Assembly: GCA_034509735.1 (NCBI GenBank)
Contig: JACGWO010000012.1
Location: forward strand, 3,286,001 to 3,350,000
Direction: 5' to 3'
From: Sesamum alatum
Taxonomy: Eukaryota; Streptophyta; Magnoliopsida; Lamiales; Pedaliaceae
Length of the DNA: 64,000 nt
In this document: piece after piece, positions 44,037 through 55,779 of the stretch
Layout of the letters: every line of letters starts with the position of its first letter
How positions within the stretch are numbered: position 1 is the first letter of the stretch
Notes under the pieces: model-generated
What the model was told of the DNA's origin: nothing
Database searches by the model: none
What the model saw: only the letters and a program-made list of their open reading frames with translations
Made by a program: the position numbers and the translations under genes

Positions 44037-46262
44037 TGTTAGAATAGGTGACCAGAAAGCCAATAGGTTTGGCGATTTGTAACCTACGATAACCTCGATG
44101 TAAATGTAATATTATTATGTGATGAATAAAATGAGTATTCGCCACTACTAGTGCTTACTTTGTTGCGCTCATTTCACATTTGTTAAAACGGTGTTTAACT
44201 TATATCGCAACAAAGCCCACAAACCATGGATAACAACTCGTGCAGTTGGGCCACGCATTGGATGGTGGTCATGAAACCAACTGATGAAGAGTTGGGTCTG
44301 AAACATTCCAAGTCGAGGACCTCGAGACAGGGCATCGAGAGTCTTATTGAGACTTGCGTCAAGAGTCGTGTTCATTGGATGGGTGTCGTGTTTCATCAGC
44401 GACAGGCGTGGGACGCCTACATGATCTTGATGGGTTGGTTGACTGGGGTCGAGCCGATTGGACTAACTCGTGAGGATCATCATATGGAAGCCTTGGAGGC
44501 TTGGTCGGTATGATTGATTTTTCCTGGTTCCGATAGTACGGGAGTAATCCTCAGACTGAGGGATCATGGCAGTCACGTGCACAGGACGACTGTATCTTGG
44601 ATCTGGCGAGAGGTGATCATTCTGTAAGATGATCATCATAAGCCTTGTCCAGTGTAGTCGGAATGTGTAGCGAGGACGGTGGATTCCAAGAAGAGGATCC
44701 GTCCCCTGTCACTATGTGACAGAGATATCTCCTATGCACTCGGAGACACGTTCATATGGTTTAAAGCTGTGGCCACAGTGGTTGGTTGAACAGGGAATGG
44801 TTTCCTGTGTCGACGCAATGAAGCATACATGGTCTCGAGTATTAAGCATAGATGCCTAGTCAAGGATGAGAACCGACGCCCAATTCCATACCCTAGACTA
44901 AGGCCGGGAGACGGTAGACGGAAGGATCGTACCCGTACGGAATCGGCGCCTAAATGTTCACACCAATTCACCTAGTCTCTAGTGCCATGGACCGTTGCTA
45001 GACGGCCACCATGGTAACGGGCCCTTGTGGGACACGGGCCCAAGTCTAGCTAAGGGTGAACCTAAAGGGTCATACACAAATCACCGAGGAGGTGAAGAGA
45101 TTGACTTGGAGTTAATCTCGAAGGATAAATAAGTAGTTGGATTACCTAAGGGAGAGTCCATTGGATGGACGGGCCGATATTGTATCGGGCCTTCGTTTAA
45201 TCGGTAAATTGGATTTTTGATTAAATATGAAAAGTTGAGACATTGGATCTTTTAATTGGATTAAAAGATCAACGGGAATAATTTAAATGGACATTAAATT
45301 GGATTTAATATTGGGTTCATTGTAATTGGATTACGATAAAACCCGGTCCGTTAAATTTTACCCGAGAGGAGAAATAATTCCTATTTTGGAATAGGAAGAA
45401 GTTTGACTTCTTTCCTTAATTAAACATGGCCGAGATGCTCCCTTGGAGGAAGCAAAATCAACCATGTTTCATGCTAGGTGGTATGTTGACTTATCTCTTT
45501 TGGAAAGAGACAAATCAACTCCAATCAAGCTCTTCCCTTTTGGTATGATTTGATCATACCATAAATTTTGGTTGGCTTGATTGAAGAATTGATGGTGATT
45601 GATTGAAATGAATCTAGACATCCTTGGATGAACCTAGACACATTCCAATAATCACATTAATTATGTATATATATTAGAATATAAAACACCAAGCATAAGT
45701 GATTCATTATTCATCTTTTTCTAGAAAAAAGAAGAAGAAAAATTCACTCTCCTCTCCCTCTCAACTCTCGGTTTTCACCCTCCTTTCACTTGTGTTCTTC
45801 ACTTGGTTTTGAATCAAGAGGAAGAACAAACTAGGTTTAAGAGAACACTAATTCATAGTGTTCTTCTCTTAAACCGATTCCTTCATAAACGCATTGTCTT
45901 CTAGCAAGGAGAACGTGCGTTTCTTCCGGTGTGGTGTGAATCACCTTTGGAGAATCCATACATTTGGATTTCGTGAGCATTCCGGAGAAGGAACAACACA
46001 AGTAGCCGGGAGCATATGTTAAACAATCAAAGGTAACAATTTTATTACGCTTTGGTTGATTTAATATATATATATATACATATATGCCCTATGTGTTTAT
46101 ATATACGTTTCCAATATTTACAAATCCTACATCGAATGCCCGGTTGAGCACCTAAGGGTACACCCCTTGAGATTCGTTTATTTACATTAGATTTAAATTT
46201 ACGCACCCTTTCTCGCTTTCCCGCTTCCGCTCGCACTCCCGGGCGGATCCGCTTGTCCTTCA
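44037..46262 (+). repeat. 3' LTR of the plus-strand copia element
   Basis: It matches 34082-36295 with few visible differences, for example at positions near 44056 and 44086. It ends TCCTTCA before the second AGAC. Confidence 0.85.
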
Positions 46263-46266
46263 AGAC

Positions 46267-46440
46267 CTGCGTCCAGCAATTTGCTGCAGCTGGTTATCCT
46301 CTTCCCAGTGTTGATGCCTCCTTCCTGGACCAAAATGCAAGCCTGGCCACAGCCCTGGACCCAGACGATGATGGAACTGCTCCAGTGCCAGAGGTCCCTC
46401 CTATTGAAGATGACCCTATGTCTCTGGACCTTACTGGGTG
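46267..46440 (+). pseudogene. Antisense ORF of the Tat element, C-terminal part
   Basis: After the copia element the frame continues as TCVQQFAAAGYPLPSVDASF and then Asp/Glu/Pro-rich sequence to SLDLTG and a stop. The LTR element at 46439 was inserted in the last codons, so its own first bases supply the present stop. The C-terminal 'F..CV.QF...GY' pattern is typical of the gypsy-type transposon protein family. Confidence 0.6.
46434..46438. repeat. TSD of the Athila-like element (CTGGG), left
   Basis: CTGGG at 46434-46438 is repeated exactly at 50550-50554, directly against the LTR ends TGATTAGG and GCAATCA. Confidence 0.85.
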
Positions 46441-46765
46441 ATTAGGGAAATAAAACCATATATTATTGTGTTTATACCCTTATTTCCTCTCGATATGATG
46501 CTTGTTCTTAGGTACATTTGTGATATTTAGGAACTTTGGTTGAAAAAAGTCGAATACAAGCAAAGAGCTCAAACATAATGGAAAGAGTCAAAATTCTGTA
46601 GAAATGAGCATACGATAGCCCGTAACCCACAGGCTATCAGAGATTCATGTGACATAAATGTAAATCACATGAGCCGTTACCCATGGGTTATCAGATATTC
46701 GCTGGGCAAAAATCACAGACGCGCTGGCATGTAAATCTGAAATTCTATTTTTGAAAACTTAGAAT
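46439..46765 (+). repeat. Truncated 5' LTR of the Athila-like element
   Basis: It aligns with the first 320 bp or so of 49445-50549 (for example ATGATGCTTGTTCTT and AACATAATGGAAAGAGTCAA). Similarity ends shortly after CATGTAAAT at 46730-46738. Confidence 0.75.
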
Positions 46766-47492
46766 GCATGAGCTTAATCCCACTATAATCACTTTGCAAC
46801 TAGCGGATAGAAGCATTAAGTACCCAAGAGGCATAGTGGAAGATCTGTTAGTCAGAGTCGGCAAATTTATCATTCCCGTTGACTTCATTGTGTTAGATAT
46901 GGAAAGGATAAGAATATGCCATTGATTTTAGGTGGACCCTTTCTTGCCACGAGTAAAACGTTAATTGATGTATGAAAAGGTCAATCTCACTCTTAGAATT
47001 AATGATGAACTTATAGTCCTTAATATGTTTAAGCCTATGAAATATCTACACAAGAATGAGCATGATATATTTGCAATTGATAGCATTAATGCCCCTAGAA
47101 CTGAAAATGCTCATTTAGTCCAATGTAAGGATCCCAAAGAAAATTACTTTACAAATTCTAATGGGAATAATTTGCAAGACGTGACAGAAAAGCATGTGGA
47201 GGTTGCAAATTTTACAGACACGGGTCAAAAATTGAAGTCTAAACTACGAAAGGTGTTGCTATTAAATGGAGTCACTTCCAAGCACAAAGCAAAACCACCA
47301 GATGCAATATCACCCAATTGGATAAATGCAAACAAGAAAAAATGGATGAATAAGGCCAACAAGAATGCTCGACTTTATAAGGAATGCACCAAGGCATGGC
47401 ATGAATCTCATGTAGGAAAGACCAAATCAAGGAGCGTGCAGAGTGGCATCACAAAGACAAGGCTCATGTTAAAGTGGACTGGCAAAGGCTAA
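46766..47492 (+). pseudogene. Athila-like protease and integrase remnants
   Basis: From about 46777 the protease-type stretch TLQLADRSIKYPRGIVEDLL and FIIPVDFIVLDM is readable, followed by a frameshift and ILGGPFLATSKTLIDV. A 175-codon open frame (46965-47492) starts with LTLRINDELIVLN, has linker sequence, and ends near ARLYKECTKAWHESH, which resembles the integrase tail. RT, RNase H and the integrase core are missing between these parts. Confidence 0.65.
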
Positions 47493-48758
47493 AAGGCTAT
47501 GTTGAAGAGACACAAACGGTTCATTCCGGGGCCCCTCTCCGACTTGCACGGGCGTGAGAAGTATCCTAACGTCAAGATAGTAACGTTAAATGAGCACTAC
47601 ATGGGAGGCAACCAAATCGCCGGCTAGCTGCTCGCCTCCGTCTACCACCGTTGCTCCGTCACGGTGTTTCATCGCCGGCCACCATTTTCTCTCTTTCCCA
47701 TTTTTTTTATTTTTTATTTTATTTTTCTCTCCCCTCTCCCGTTTTTCGTATTTTCCTTCTATTTATTTTCACACCCATGAAACACGCTTTCCTTTTTGTT
47801 TCTATACATTTTTCTTCTGTTTTCTACTGACACTTTCTGTTACAGGCTTCCCATGGACACCCCTGGACCATCTCGTTCTGGCCACCACACTCTCCCCTGC
47901 ATTAGCCGCTCTGCGCCCCGTACTCTCAGGAACGTATCTCTCTCTTTTTTTTTTTATCTTCTTTATTTACCCTGGGGCACCGACTTTGAGGATAATTTCG
48001 GGTTTAAGTGTAGGGATGGTTGATGTCCTCTGATTATATGCATATTGATGAGTGTGGCTGAGGCATGATGGTACTCATTTGCTATGTTTTCTGTGAAATT
48101 TTCTGAAAATTGATGATTTGTTGGGTAGTATGTTGATGAATCTTGATACATTACATCCCTATGCACTTATGCCAACTTGATTTATGAATGCACTGTTAGG
48201 ATTGCAATAAAATACTTGACATGCATAGGAAAATTCAAACTTGCCACATGTGTGATGATTATCTTAATGATCTCATTTTGATGAAAAATGCTTGTGAGTA
48301 GCACACATAAGCCTTTTTTGGTGAGCTTTTGATCTTATGAGCACACATCTTATTGCTCCGTTATTGTTTGGCTGTGTAATTGTCATCTTTGGCTTGGTTT
48401 TCTAGAACTTACTCGGTTTATGCATGTCGAGGACTGCATATTGAGTTGGGTGTGGTGAAAATGATGAGGGCATTAGGATCGGACCAAAAATTTTCATTGC
48501 TAAGCCTGCATAAATATCCACTCTTAGTAGCCCAATCGAGCCTAAACCTGATTTTGTTGTTATAATAACCACGATACAAGCCTTGAACAACCGTTTCTTT
48601 GTCCTAAACCTTTGAACCCTGCCGTTAAAGGATTAGAATGACTGCTTGTGATACGTTTCCTTCATTAGTGCATAGTTCAAGTGCAAGTCTCAACTATCCT
48701 ATGAAGATGTGTCTAAAGGACAGAAATTGTGGAAGATGAGGAAAACAAAAAGAAAAGA

Positions 48759-48790
<32 letters not shown>

Positions 48791-49444
48791 AGGGAGAAAT
48801 CGAAAAAAAAAAAGAGAAAGACAAAAAGTTTTAAGTCGTGATGCAATGTAATGGTGGGAATAAAGGAAAAAGCAAAGAAAACAAGAAAATGATGGAGGAT
48901 AAAGAGGGAGTAAGTTGCACTTGAACTAGAAAATTCGTATAGTGGAAGACTATTCGAGTAATGTCACCTAATTTTTTTAACCCTAAAGAACCCTTCTTAC
49001 ATTCTTAGTTGTTTCCTACCTTCACCTAAAGCCCCATTACAACCCGAAAAGACCCTTTGATTCTCAATTCGAACTCATTCAAGTGGTGCAGCTGTGATGT
49101 AAGAGCAAGCCTATGGAAAATTCTCGTTAAAGCATGACTTGAGAGTTGTTTGTTCACCCCTTAAATACTTCGAGCGTATTGAGTGCATCTAAAGCGAGGG
49201 TGTTCACTTACTTTGCATTTTGATTCTGAATGGGTTATTAAGATAGTTGTTATATTGTGTGGCTTGTGTGAATTGACACTGTGTAGTCTATTGTTTTTCT
49301 TTTGCACCTGGACGGTAAATTCATTTTGAAAATTGGCATGAGTTAAAATGGGGTAAGATGTATAAAGGGGGTGTTCTTTTGAGAGTTGACTACATTGCAT
49401 TGTTATATGCTTGAGGACAAGCATGATCTAAGTGTGGGGGTATT
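47493..49444 (+). other. 3' non-coding region of the Athila-like element
   Basis: About 1.95 kb lies before the 3' LTR. It includes a pyrimidine-rich patch (47695-47760), a 147-codon frame with no recognised domain (47590-48033), and a purine-rich stretch with a (GAA)n run at 48735-48835. A polypurine tract GTGTGGGGGTA lies at 49432-49442, immediately before the LTR. Long spacers of this kind are usual in Athila elements. Confidence 0.5.
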
Positions 49445-50549
49445 TGATTAGGGAAATTATATAATATATTCTTGTGTTTATACCCTTATTTTCTCTCAAT
49501 ATGATGCTTGTTCTTGGGTACATTTATGACATTTATGAACTTTGGTGGAAAAAAGGCGAATACAAGCAACGAGCTCAAACATAATGGAAAGAGTCAAAAT
49601 TCTACAAAAATGAGCATACGATAGCCATGACCCACGGGCTATCAGAGATTCATGTGACAGAAACGCAAATCACGTATCCGTGACCCACGGTTTATCAGAC
49701 ATTTTGCTGTGCGAAAATCGCAGACGCGCTGACATGTAAATATGAAATTATGATTTTAGTTATTTGAAAAGAGATTTTATTTCCTTTGTAATCTAACCTT
49801 AGAGTTTTGGTAAGGATAGGATTAGGAAAGGAAAAGAGTTTATGGTAGGTAGAATCCTATTCATTTCCTACCTTAGTTAGGACTCATTATATAAGGAAGA
49901 GAGGATGGGAAGAAAAGACATTCGATTTTCAGCAAGAAAACGCAGAGATCCACATTCGGGAGCAAAGGAAGAAGATGACGAACAAGTGGAGAAGTTAATC
50001 CGACACCGGAGTGATAACCGTCTCGCCAGATTTTCTACTCTATGAGTTTTTCTAGACTTTTCGTCTTAGTTTTAGTTCTAGTTAGTATGAACTAATATTT
50101 TTTGTGCTAGGGCTTATGGAAAGCCTAATTGATACAATGTGTTAAGTATTTTCTGGATTAATCTAGTTTGTTATTTTCACATATCCATGAATTGTTGTGC
50201 TTGTTGCTATTATTTGAGAGATTGATCACCTCTTAGATTTTGTTAATTATGTTGATGAACCGAGAGGGAATTTAGCATAGTGGATAGAATAATTCATGTT
50301 GTGGATTGAATGATGAGTAGACATACACATACATGATATATCTGATTCTATAGGTTTTTCATAGATTCTAATGCATTATTGTCACAAGTTTTGGAGAGGA
50401 GAGATCCCCTAATCCTTGATAGTAATAGGTTCGGTATAGCTCGAGAGAGCGTATTAGAATAAATCAGAAAAAACCTCAGTGTGTAAAAATTCTTGTTTGT
50501 TTGATTGATCCGTTAATATTGATTGTTCTAGTATATATTTTTGCAATCA
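49445..50549 (+). repeat. 3' LTR of the Athila-like element (1105 bp)
   Basis: It begins TGATTAGGGAAATT and ends TTTTTGCAATCA, followed by the TSD CTGGG. A leader-like portion near 49870-49900 has TATATAAGG (TATA box). Confidence 0.8.
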
Positions 50550-51522
50550 CTGGGTAATTGGCAGAGGATGCAGCTCGCTTGAGATTGGAGCCTCTGCTGC
50601 AGCTGGTGAAGGAAGTGTGCCTCCCCTATTAGTAAATAAACATTTCCCCTTGAAAGAAGAAGATTTATAATTTTTCTGCTGAATATTTGATATCTCATGT
50701 GTGAGGTTTGCAAGTGCCCGGGTGTGGGCTTTGGATATTATGTTTTCTTTTGGTTGCTGGCACTTTGACGCCAAGGATTCTGCTTCTCCCCCTCCTTTCT
50801 TCTATGAATGCTTTTTTGCTTTTCAGAAGAAGGTGTTTGCTTATTTTGAATGTGCTTATTGCCATGCTTCTGATTTCCTGCATGTTAGTATAGTAATTTG
50901 CTGGGATTGTCCCAACTTATCAATTGGTATGGGCTTATGAAAAGTGTTTTCCTGCAAGTAAGTAATGAAAGGAGGAGGATTTTCAAGCCTTATGGTGAAC
51001 ATGGAATTTGGGCAGGTTTCCATTCGTACTGCTTGTAGTAACCTAGGGTTTGACACAAGCCAAGTTATCAGAAAAAGATGTCTTACACGAGGAATACCTG
51101 CAGATGAAAGAATGATACAACCTGTTAGGAGGATTCAAGTTTAAGTAGGAAAATGCCTGCTGCAGCAAGTTAGCAGGCCTGAATATTGGCCCATGGCCTT
51201 TTTATGTATAATCCCCTTGCTGTTGGAGCAGGTTGGTTAGCGGCCTCTTGTCATCAGTAGGGTAGGTGCTGGTCTGGCTTGGTAGCCTCTTGTTGGCAGC
51301 TTTATCCAGCAGGAGCAGAACAAGACATGCTGCAGTGAGCAGTAAGCAAGTGCTAGAAACAACAAATACAGGGATAATCCGAGTAGTTGTAAGCATATAT
51401 ATGCTGTAATGTGAGAGCTATCATAGCTAGATAAGTATGCCTGTTGAAGGTGACTTAGTAAGACTTTCAGTCTATGAAATGCGCAAGGATGAGCCTTTCA
51501 GGGAACTTATTAGGGCTTTTGC

Positions 51523-51805
51523 AGCCAGTAAGAGTGCGCCACCAGAGCGGCTTATCATGGCTCGAAGCCAGTAGGAGTGCGCCAGCAAGGAGGCTTATCA
51601 GGGCTCGAAGCAAGTAAGAGTGTCAGCAAGGAGACTTATCAAGGCTAGATACTAGTAAGAGTTGCAGGGTGGCTTATTGGGCTCAAAGCCAATAAGAGTG
51701 CGCCAACAGGGCGGCTTATGAAATGTGTGCGCCAGCAAGGGCGGCTTATTGACTGCATGCTCCAGGAAGGCGGCTTGTGTAGGCTAGGAGCCAGCAAGGT
51801 GATTT
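51523..51805. repeat. Tandem repeat of about 42 bp in the Tat 3' region
   Basis: Six to seven diverged copies of a unit containing AGTAAGAGTGCGCCAGCAAG and CGGCTTAT...GGGCTCGAAGCC. Tandem repeats in this position are known in Tat-lineage elements and may seed satellite arrays. Confidence 0.75.
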
Positions 51806-51971
51806 AACCTATTGATAAAGTAGAGTATAGCAAAGGAGTAAGAATCACTCTTTTATTCAAGCAGTAAGTGCTGATTAAGCCGGTAGTAAGGTAATGAGTA
51901 TAAAGTAGGGTGTTCAGGATTAGAACTTCCTGAAGTTGTATGCATCCATGGTTGGGAGAGAGAGCTTTCTG

Positions 51972-51976
51972 TCATC
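51972..51976. repeat. Imperfect TSD of the minus-strand copia element, left (TCATC)
   Basis: TCATC here and CCATC at 61537-61541 flank the copia ends, with four of five bases matching. Both sides are parts of the Tat integrase tail, which supports the boundary. Confidence 0.6.
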
Positions 51977-52519
51977 TGTAACGCTAAGTGGATCGTCTCG
52001 GGAAGAAGCGCGAGTGCAGAAGCGTGGTATTCAAAACAAGAAACGTAATTATGCATAAACAATAAAATTTAAATGAATCGTTCAAGGGGTGTTCCCTTGA
52101 ATCTCCTGGGCGTTTGGTGTATCACATGAATAAAAGAAAACATACATGCTACATTCATGGAGGCCATAGGGTTGAAACAAAAATGTAGTAAACGCTACTT
52201 ACTGTTGCAGATTACTTTCGTTCGGATACACGTGTTGTTCCACATTTTGCCACCGAGATACCATAGTAGGAATCCTCTAAATCATTCACGCAATTCACCG
52301 GATCTTGATTCCGTGCTAGCAAGAGATCAAGAAGAGAAAGGGATGACAAATCAACCTAGCGTTATGAATTATGTGATTGATCGATCTATCGTTCCCTTGT
52401 AATCAAAGACAAAGAAACAAAGCTTTTCTTGGAGTGAATAGAGGAGAGGAGACAAGATTGAGAGAGGGGGCGGCCATGTGTGTGTGAGTGTGTGTATGTG
52501 AGATGAGAGTGTAGAGATT

Positions 52520-52553
<34 letters not shown>

Positions 52554-53998
52554 GAGTATTTATAGGAAACATATTTTCCTATTCTTACTCAAACTCTCCT
52601 TAAAAAGGTACACTTTGACTAGGAATTTGACCTAGTCAAATTCTAGTCAACCTAGGCTTTGATTAAGTTAAACCCAATCATGGCCCTTCATCTCATCAAG
52701 CCCCAAAGGTTCAATCTCATCCCTCCATCTTTTGATGGGCTTTATGGAATATTTTAAATCCTATTTTAAATAGTCCATTGGGCTTCTAATAATTATCAAA
52801 TAATTATTTGAGCCCAACAATAATATTTTCATCTAGTCAAAGACGGAAATAGACCACTTCCTAATTTCATAAATACTATTTATGATTCAAGTCTTATTTA
52901 ATCCAATTAAAGAGTTGACACTCCAAAAAGAGAACCAATTTAATCTAATTAAATGGTTCAATCTCTGGAATTAATCCCCAATTAATTCCTCCATTTTCGA
53001 TGAATTGTGTGTGACTCTTTAGGTTCACCCTCAACTAGACTTGAAATTTGTCCGTCACCATGGGTGGCCGTCTAGCAACGGTCCATGCCACTAGAGACTA
53101 GGTGAATATTATGGCGTGAACATTTAGGTTCTTTGAGTACGTACGTCCATCCGTCTACTACCTCACAGTTATAGTCTACGGTATGGACCTTGGGTGTCGA
53201 TACCCATTCTTGACTTAAGCCTTGGCTTGTCCATGCTAAACGCCACTGGGATCTTATCCCACTGTTCAGTCACTGTGGCCATAGATTTATGGAGGATGAG
53301 TTCAGAGTATAAGTGAGGCACTACTATGAATCATTTTTACTCGAAACGGATTCTATATTAGGACTTAATGTCCACACTACACATCCTAACTGTACTAGAT
53401 AGGAGTTATAGCAACCAAGTCTCTCGACTTGGCAGCCTTTTGTCAAACCTAAGATGCAGGCATGATGTGTATGTGACCACAGTAGTCCCTTAAGTCCAAG
53501 GACCAATCTCGTACTGTCGGAACTGGGAATCCGAGTCACACTGACCAACCCACTCAAGGTTTTCCATATGACCATTCCCGCAAGTCACCTCAGTCAGCCG
53601 ACACCGAGCTTGCTAACCCACTAATATTGCATGGACGACTCTCATCACTGGTCGATGAAACGCAACTACAATTACTTAGTGCAAGTCTCAAATGGACCTT
53701 CGATACCAAATCTCGAGGTCCCTTGACTTGGAGTATTTCAAACCGATCAACAGAAACTGATTTCATAACTTGCCATCCTATGCACAGTCCAATTTCTTGG
53801 ATTAACCTTTCGGTCTGTGGGCTTTGGTTGTGCACTGAACAATTATAGATATCAAAGCAGTAAGTGAACACAATCAAAGTACTAATACCGTATTTGAACA
53901 TCACTTTTTATTCAAAATGAACTTTATCTAAACACCTAATGTCTGAAATATGTTATATAAGCCTAACAAGATTGGCTTAATGGTCACCTATTTTAATG
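51977..53998 (-). repeat. 3' LTR of the minus-strand copia element
   Basis: On the minus strand the LTR start has decayed from TGTTAGAATAGG to CATTAAAATAGG (53998), and the end is CTTAGCGTTACA (51977). A (GT)n microsatellite lies at about 52520-52550. TTAGGTTCACCCTC and the block CCATGGGTGGCCGTCTAGCA are shared with the other copia LTRs. Confidence 0.75.
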
Positions 53999-54649
53999 AT
54001 CTCCCACTTGACCTGAAGCCAATCACCCATATTCTTTGACCCCATCTTCTCAAGATGTTGCGTATGAGCAATTTGTGACATAGGCTTTGTCAAAGGATCT
54101 TTTGTATTGTCTGCTGAGCTGACTAGGTCCATCCGAACGTCACCTCTTCCTACCATTTCCCTCCATAGGTGGTAGCGTCTAAGTATGTGCTTGGATCGGT
54201 GGTGAGATCTCGGTTCCTTTGTTTGCGATATAGCCCCGTTGTTATCACAAAAGATAACTACTGGCTCGCAATGCTAGGAAACACACCCACTCTTGGATGT
54301 AGTTTCTCATCCAAACCGCTTCCTTGTAGCTTCCGAAGCTGCTATGTATTCAGCCTCGGTGGTGGAATTGCCTGTGGTGTCTTGCTTGGAACTTTTCCAA
54401 GCCGCCACTCCACCATTATATCAGAACACATAACCTGATTGAGACTTGGTATCGTCATCGTTTGGCTAGAAGCTAGCATCGCTAAAACCTTCAAGTATTA
54501 ACTCTCCACCACCATAGACAAAGAATATGTCCTTAATCCTCCTTAGGTACTTAAGGATACTCTTGACCGCATTCCACTGTGCCTCCCCTGCGTAGGACTG
54601 ATATCTGCTAGTTACACTCAAAGCGTAAGTGACATTAAGTCTAGTGCCT
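53999..54649 (-). pseudogene. Copia RNase H, decayed
   Basis: The polypurine tract (AAGTGGGAGAT on the minus strand, 54009-53999) abuts the LTR. Upstream the minus strand aligns with the RNase H of the other copia element, for example around the 'DNNGA' region near 54250, but no long frame remains. Confidence 0.6.
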
Positions 54650-55556
54650 TCATCCTTTCAAGCTCCTCATCGGTCTTGGGAGACTGTTTCTTCGATAACT
54701 TGATCCATGTCTCATGGGAAGGAAACCTCGTTTGGAGTTATCCACGTTGAATCTTTTCAGGATTTTCTCAACATACGAGTTTTGGGTCATTCTTAACATT
54801 CTATTAGATTTGTCCTTGACGATCTGGATGCCTAGAATGTAGGACGCTTCACCCAAATCCTTCATGGAGAATTGAGTAGACAACTATGCTTTGTGTCACC
54901 TAACATTCTGATGTCTTTCCCAATGAGCAGAATGTTGTCCACATAAAGCACTAGGAACACTAATGAGCTCCCACTGACCTTCTTGTATACACAAGGGTCA
55001 TACTCATTTTTTATGAAATCGTATTCTTGTATGAATTCATCAAAACGAATGTTCCAACTACAGATATTTGTTTGGGGCCATAGATGGACTTTTGGTGACG
55101 ACACACTTTCTGCTATTCTCCAACAACAGTGAATCCCTCTGGTTGATCTATATAGATCTCTTCCTCAACGAAACCGTTAAGGAATGTCATTTTCACGTCC
55201 AACTGCCATATTTCATAGTCATACCATGAAACTATGACAAGCATAATCCGAATGGACTTAGCTATGGCTACGGGCGAGTAGGTATGCTCAAAGTCGACCC
55301 CAGGTCGTTGAGTGTAGCCTTTCGCCACTAGCCTAGCCTTGAAGGTAGTCACTTCTCCATCAACACAAAGTTTACACTTATAGACCCATTTACACCCAAT
55401 GAGTTTAATACCTTTGGGTGGGTCCACAAGCGTCCACACTTGGTTTGTGTTCATGGAGTTCATTTTGGCTTTCATGGCCTCAAACCACTTTCTTGAGTCG
55501 ATGTCAGAAATTGCGTCCCCGTATGTCTTAGGATCCTTGTCCAATTGACCGATCAC
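54650..55556 (-). pseudogene. Copia reverse transcriptase with catalytic YVDN
   Basis: The frame 55556-55113 encodes RKWFEAMKAKMNSMNTNQVW, IGCKWVYKCKL, VDFEHTYSPVAIAKSIRIML and MTFLNGFVEEEIYIDQPEGF. The next frames read SWNIRFDEFIQEYDFIKNEY, then YVDNILLIGKD (54945-54931) where YVDD is expected, and MSTQFSMKDLGEASYILGIQ. The catalytic Asp to Asn change alone would block polymerase activity. Confidence 0.8.
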
Positions 55557-55779
55557 GCCTAAGAAGCCATACCTAACGGAAAGGCGTGGTGCTCTTGCTG
55601 ACCTACGAAGGACTAGAAATCAGTGGTAACTGTGGGCATAGACACAATAGGAGCCGGTGGTTCAGGTATCGTAGTTGGCTCCTCGGGAGGTTGTTCGACA
55701 TGCTGGGCCTGAAGAGGCTGTCCAACATGTTGAGCCTCACGAGGCCGCTCAATTCGTTGGGTACTTAACCTAAAACCTT

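Larger units (their letters stand above)
34082..46262 (+). mobile_element. Ty1/copia retrotransposon, nearly complete, with a nested solo LTR
   Basis: Two LTRs of about 2.2 kb (34082-36295, 44037-46262) begin TGTTAGAATAGGTGA and end TCCTTCA. They look very similar base for base, so the insertion is fairly recent. A tRNA-Met primer site, a 1.85-kb leader, gag, integrase, RT and RNase H follow in copia order. Frames have several shifts, and the protease segment seems to be missing. A related solo LTR splits gag. Confidence 0.85.
46439..50549 (+). mobile_element. Athila-like Ty3/gypsy element, internally deleted
   Basis: The 5' LTR start (46439) and complete 3' LTR (49445-50549) begin TGATTAGGGAAAT. 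The 5' LTR is cut at about 46765 and fused to a protease fragment; the rest of the LTR, the primer site and gag are missing. RT and most of integrase are also gone. The 1.1-kb LTR, protease sequence and long 3' non-coding region fit the Athila lineage. A perfect 5-bp TSD shows that the element inserted as a unit, so the deletions arose before or after but did not remove its ends. Confidence 0.75.
50555..51976. other. 3' untranslated region of the Tat element
   Basis: Sequence continues from the antisense gene end on the left to the integrase end on the right. On the minus strand 51976-51900 encodes the end of integrase (DDRKLSLPTMDAYNFRKF). The rest has no long gene on either strand. Confidence 0.5.

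Noticed and set aside
47590..48033. 147-codon frame as a possible host gene
   Set aside because: It falls in the Athila-like 3' spacer, is Phe/Ser-rich from a pyrimidine tract, and has no domain.
52505..52555. (GT)n run as a possible Z-DNA or regulatory site
   Set aside because: A simple microsatellite; no evidence of function.
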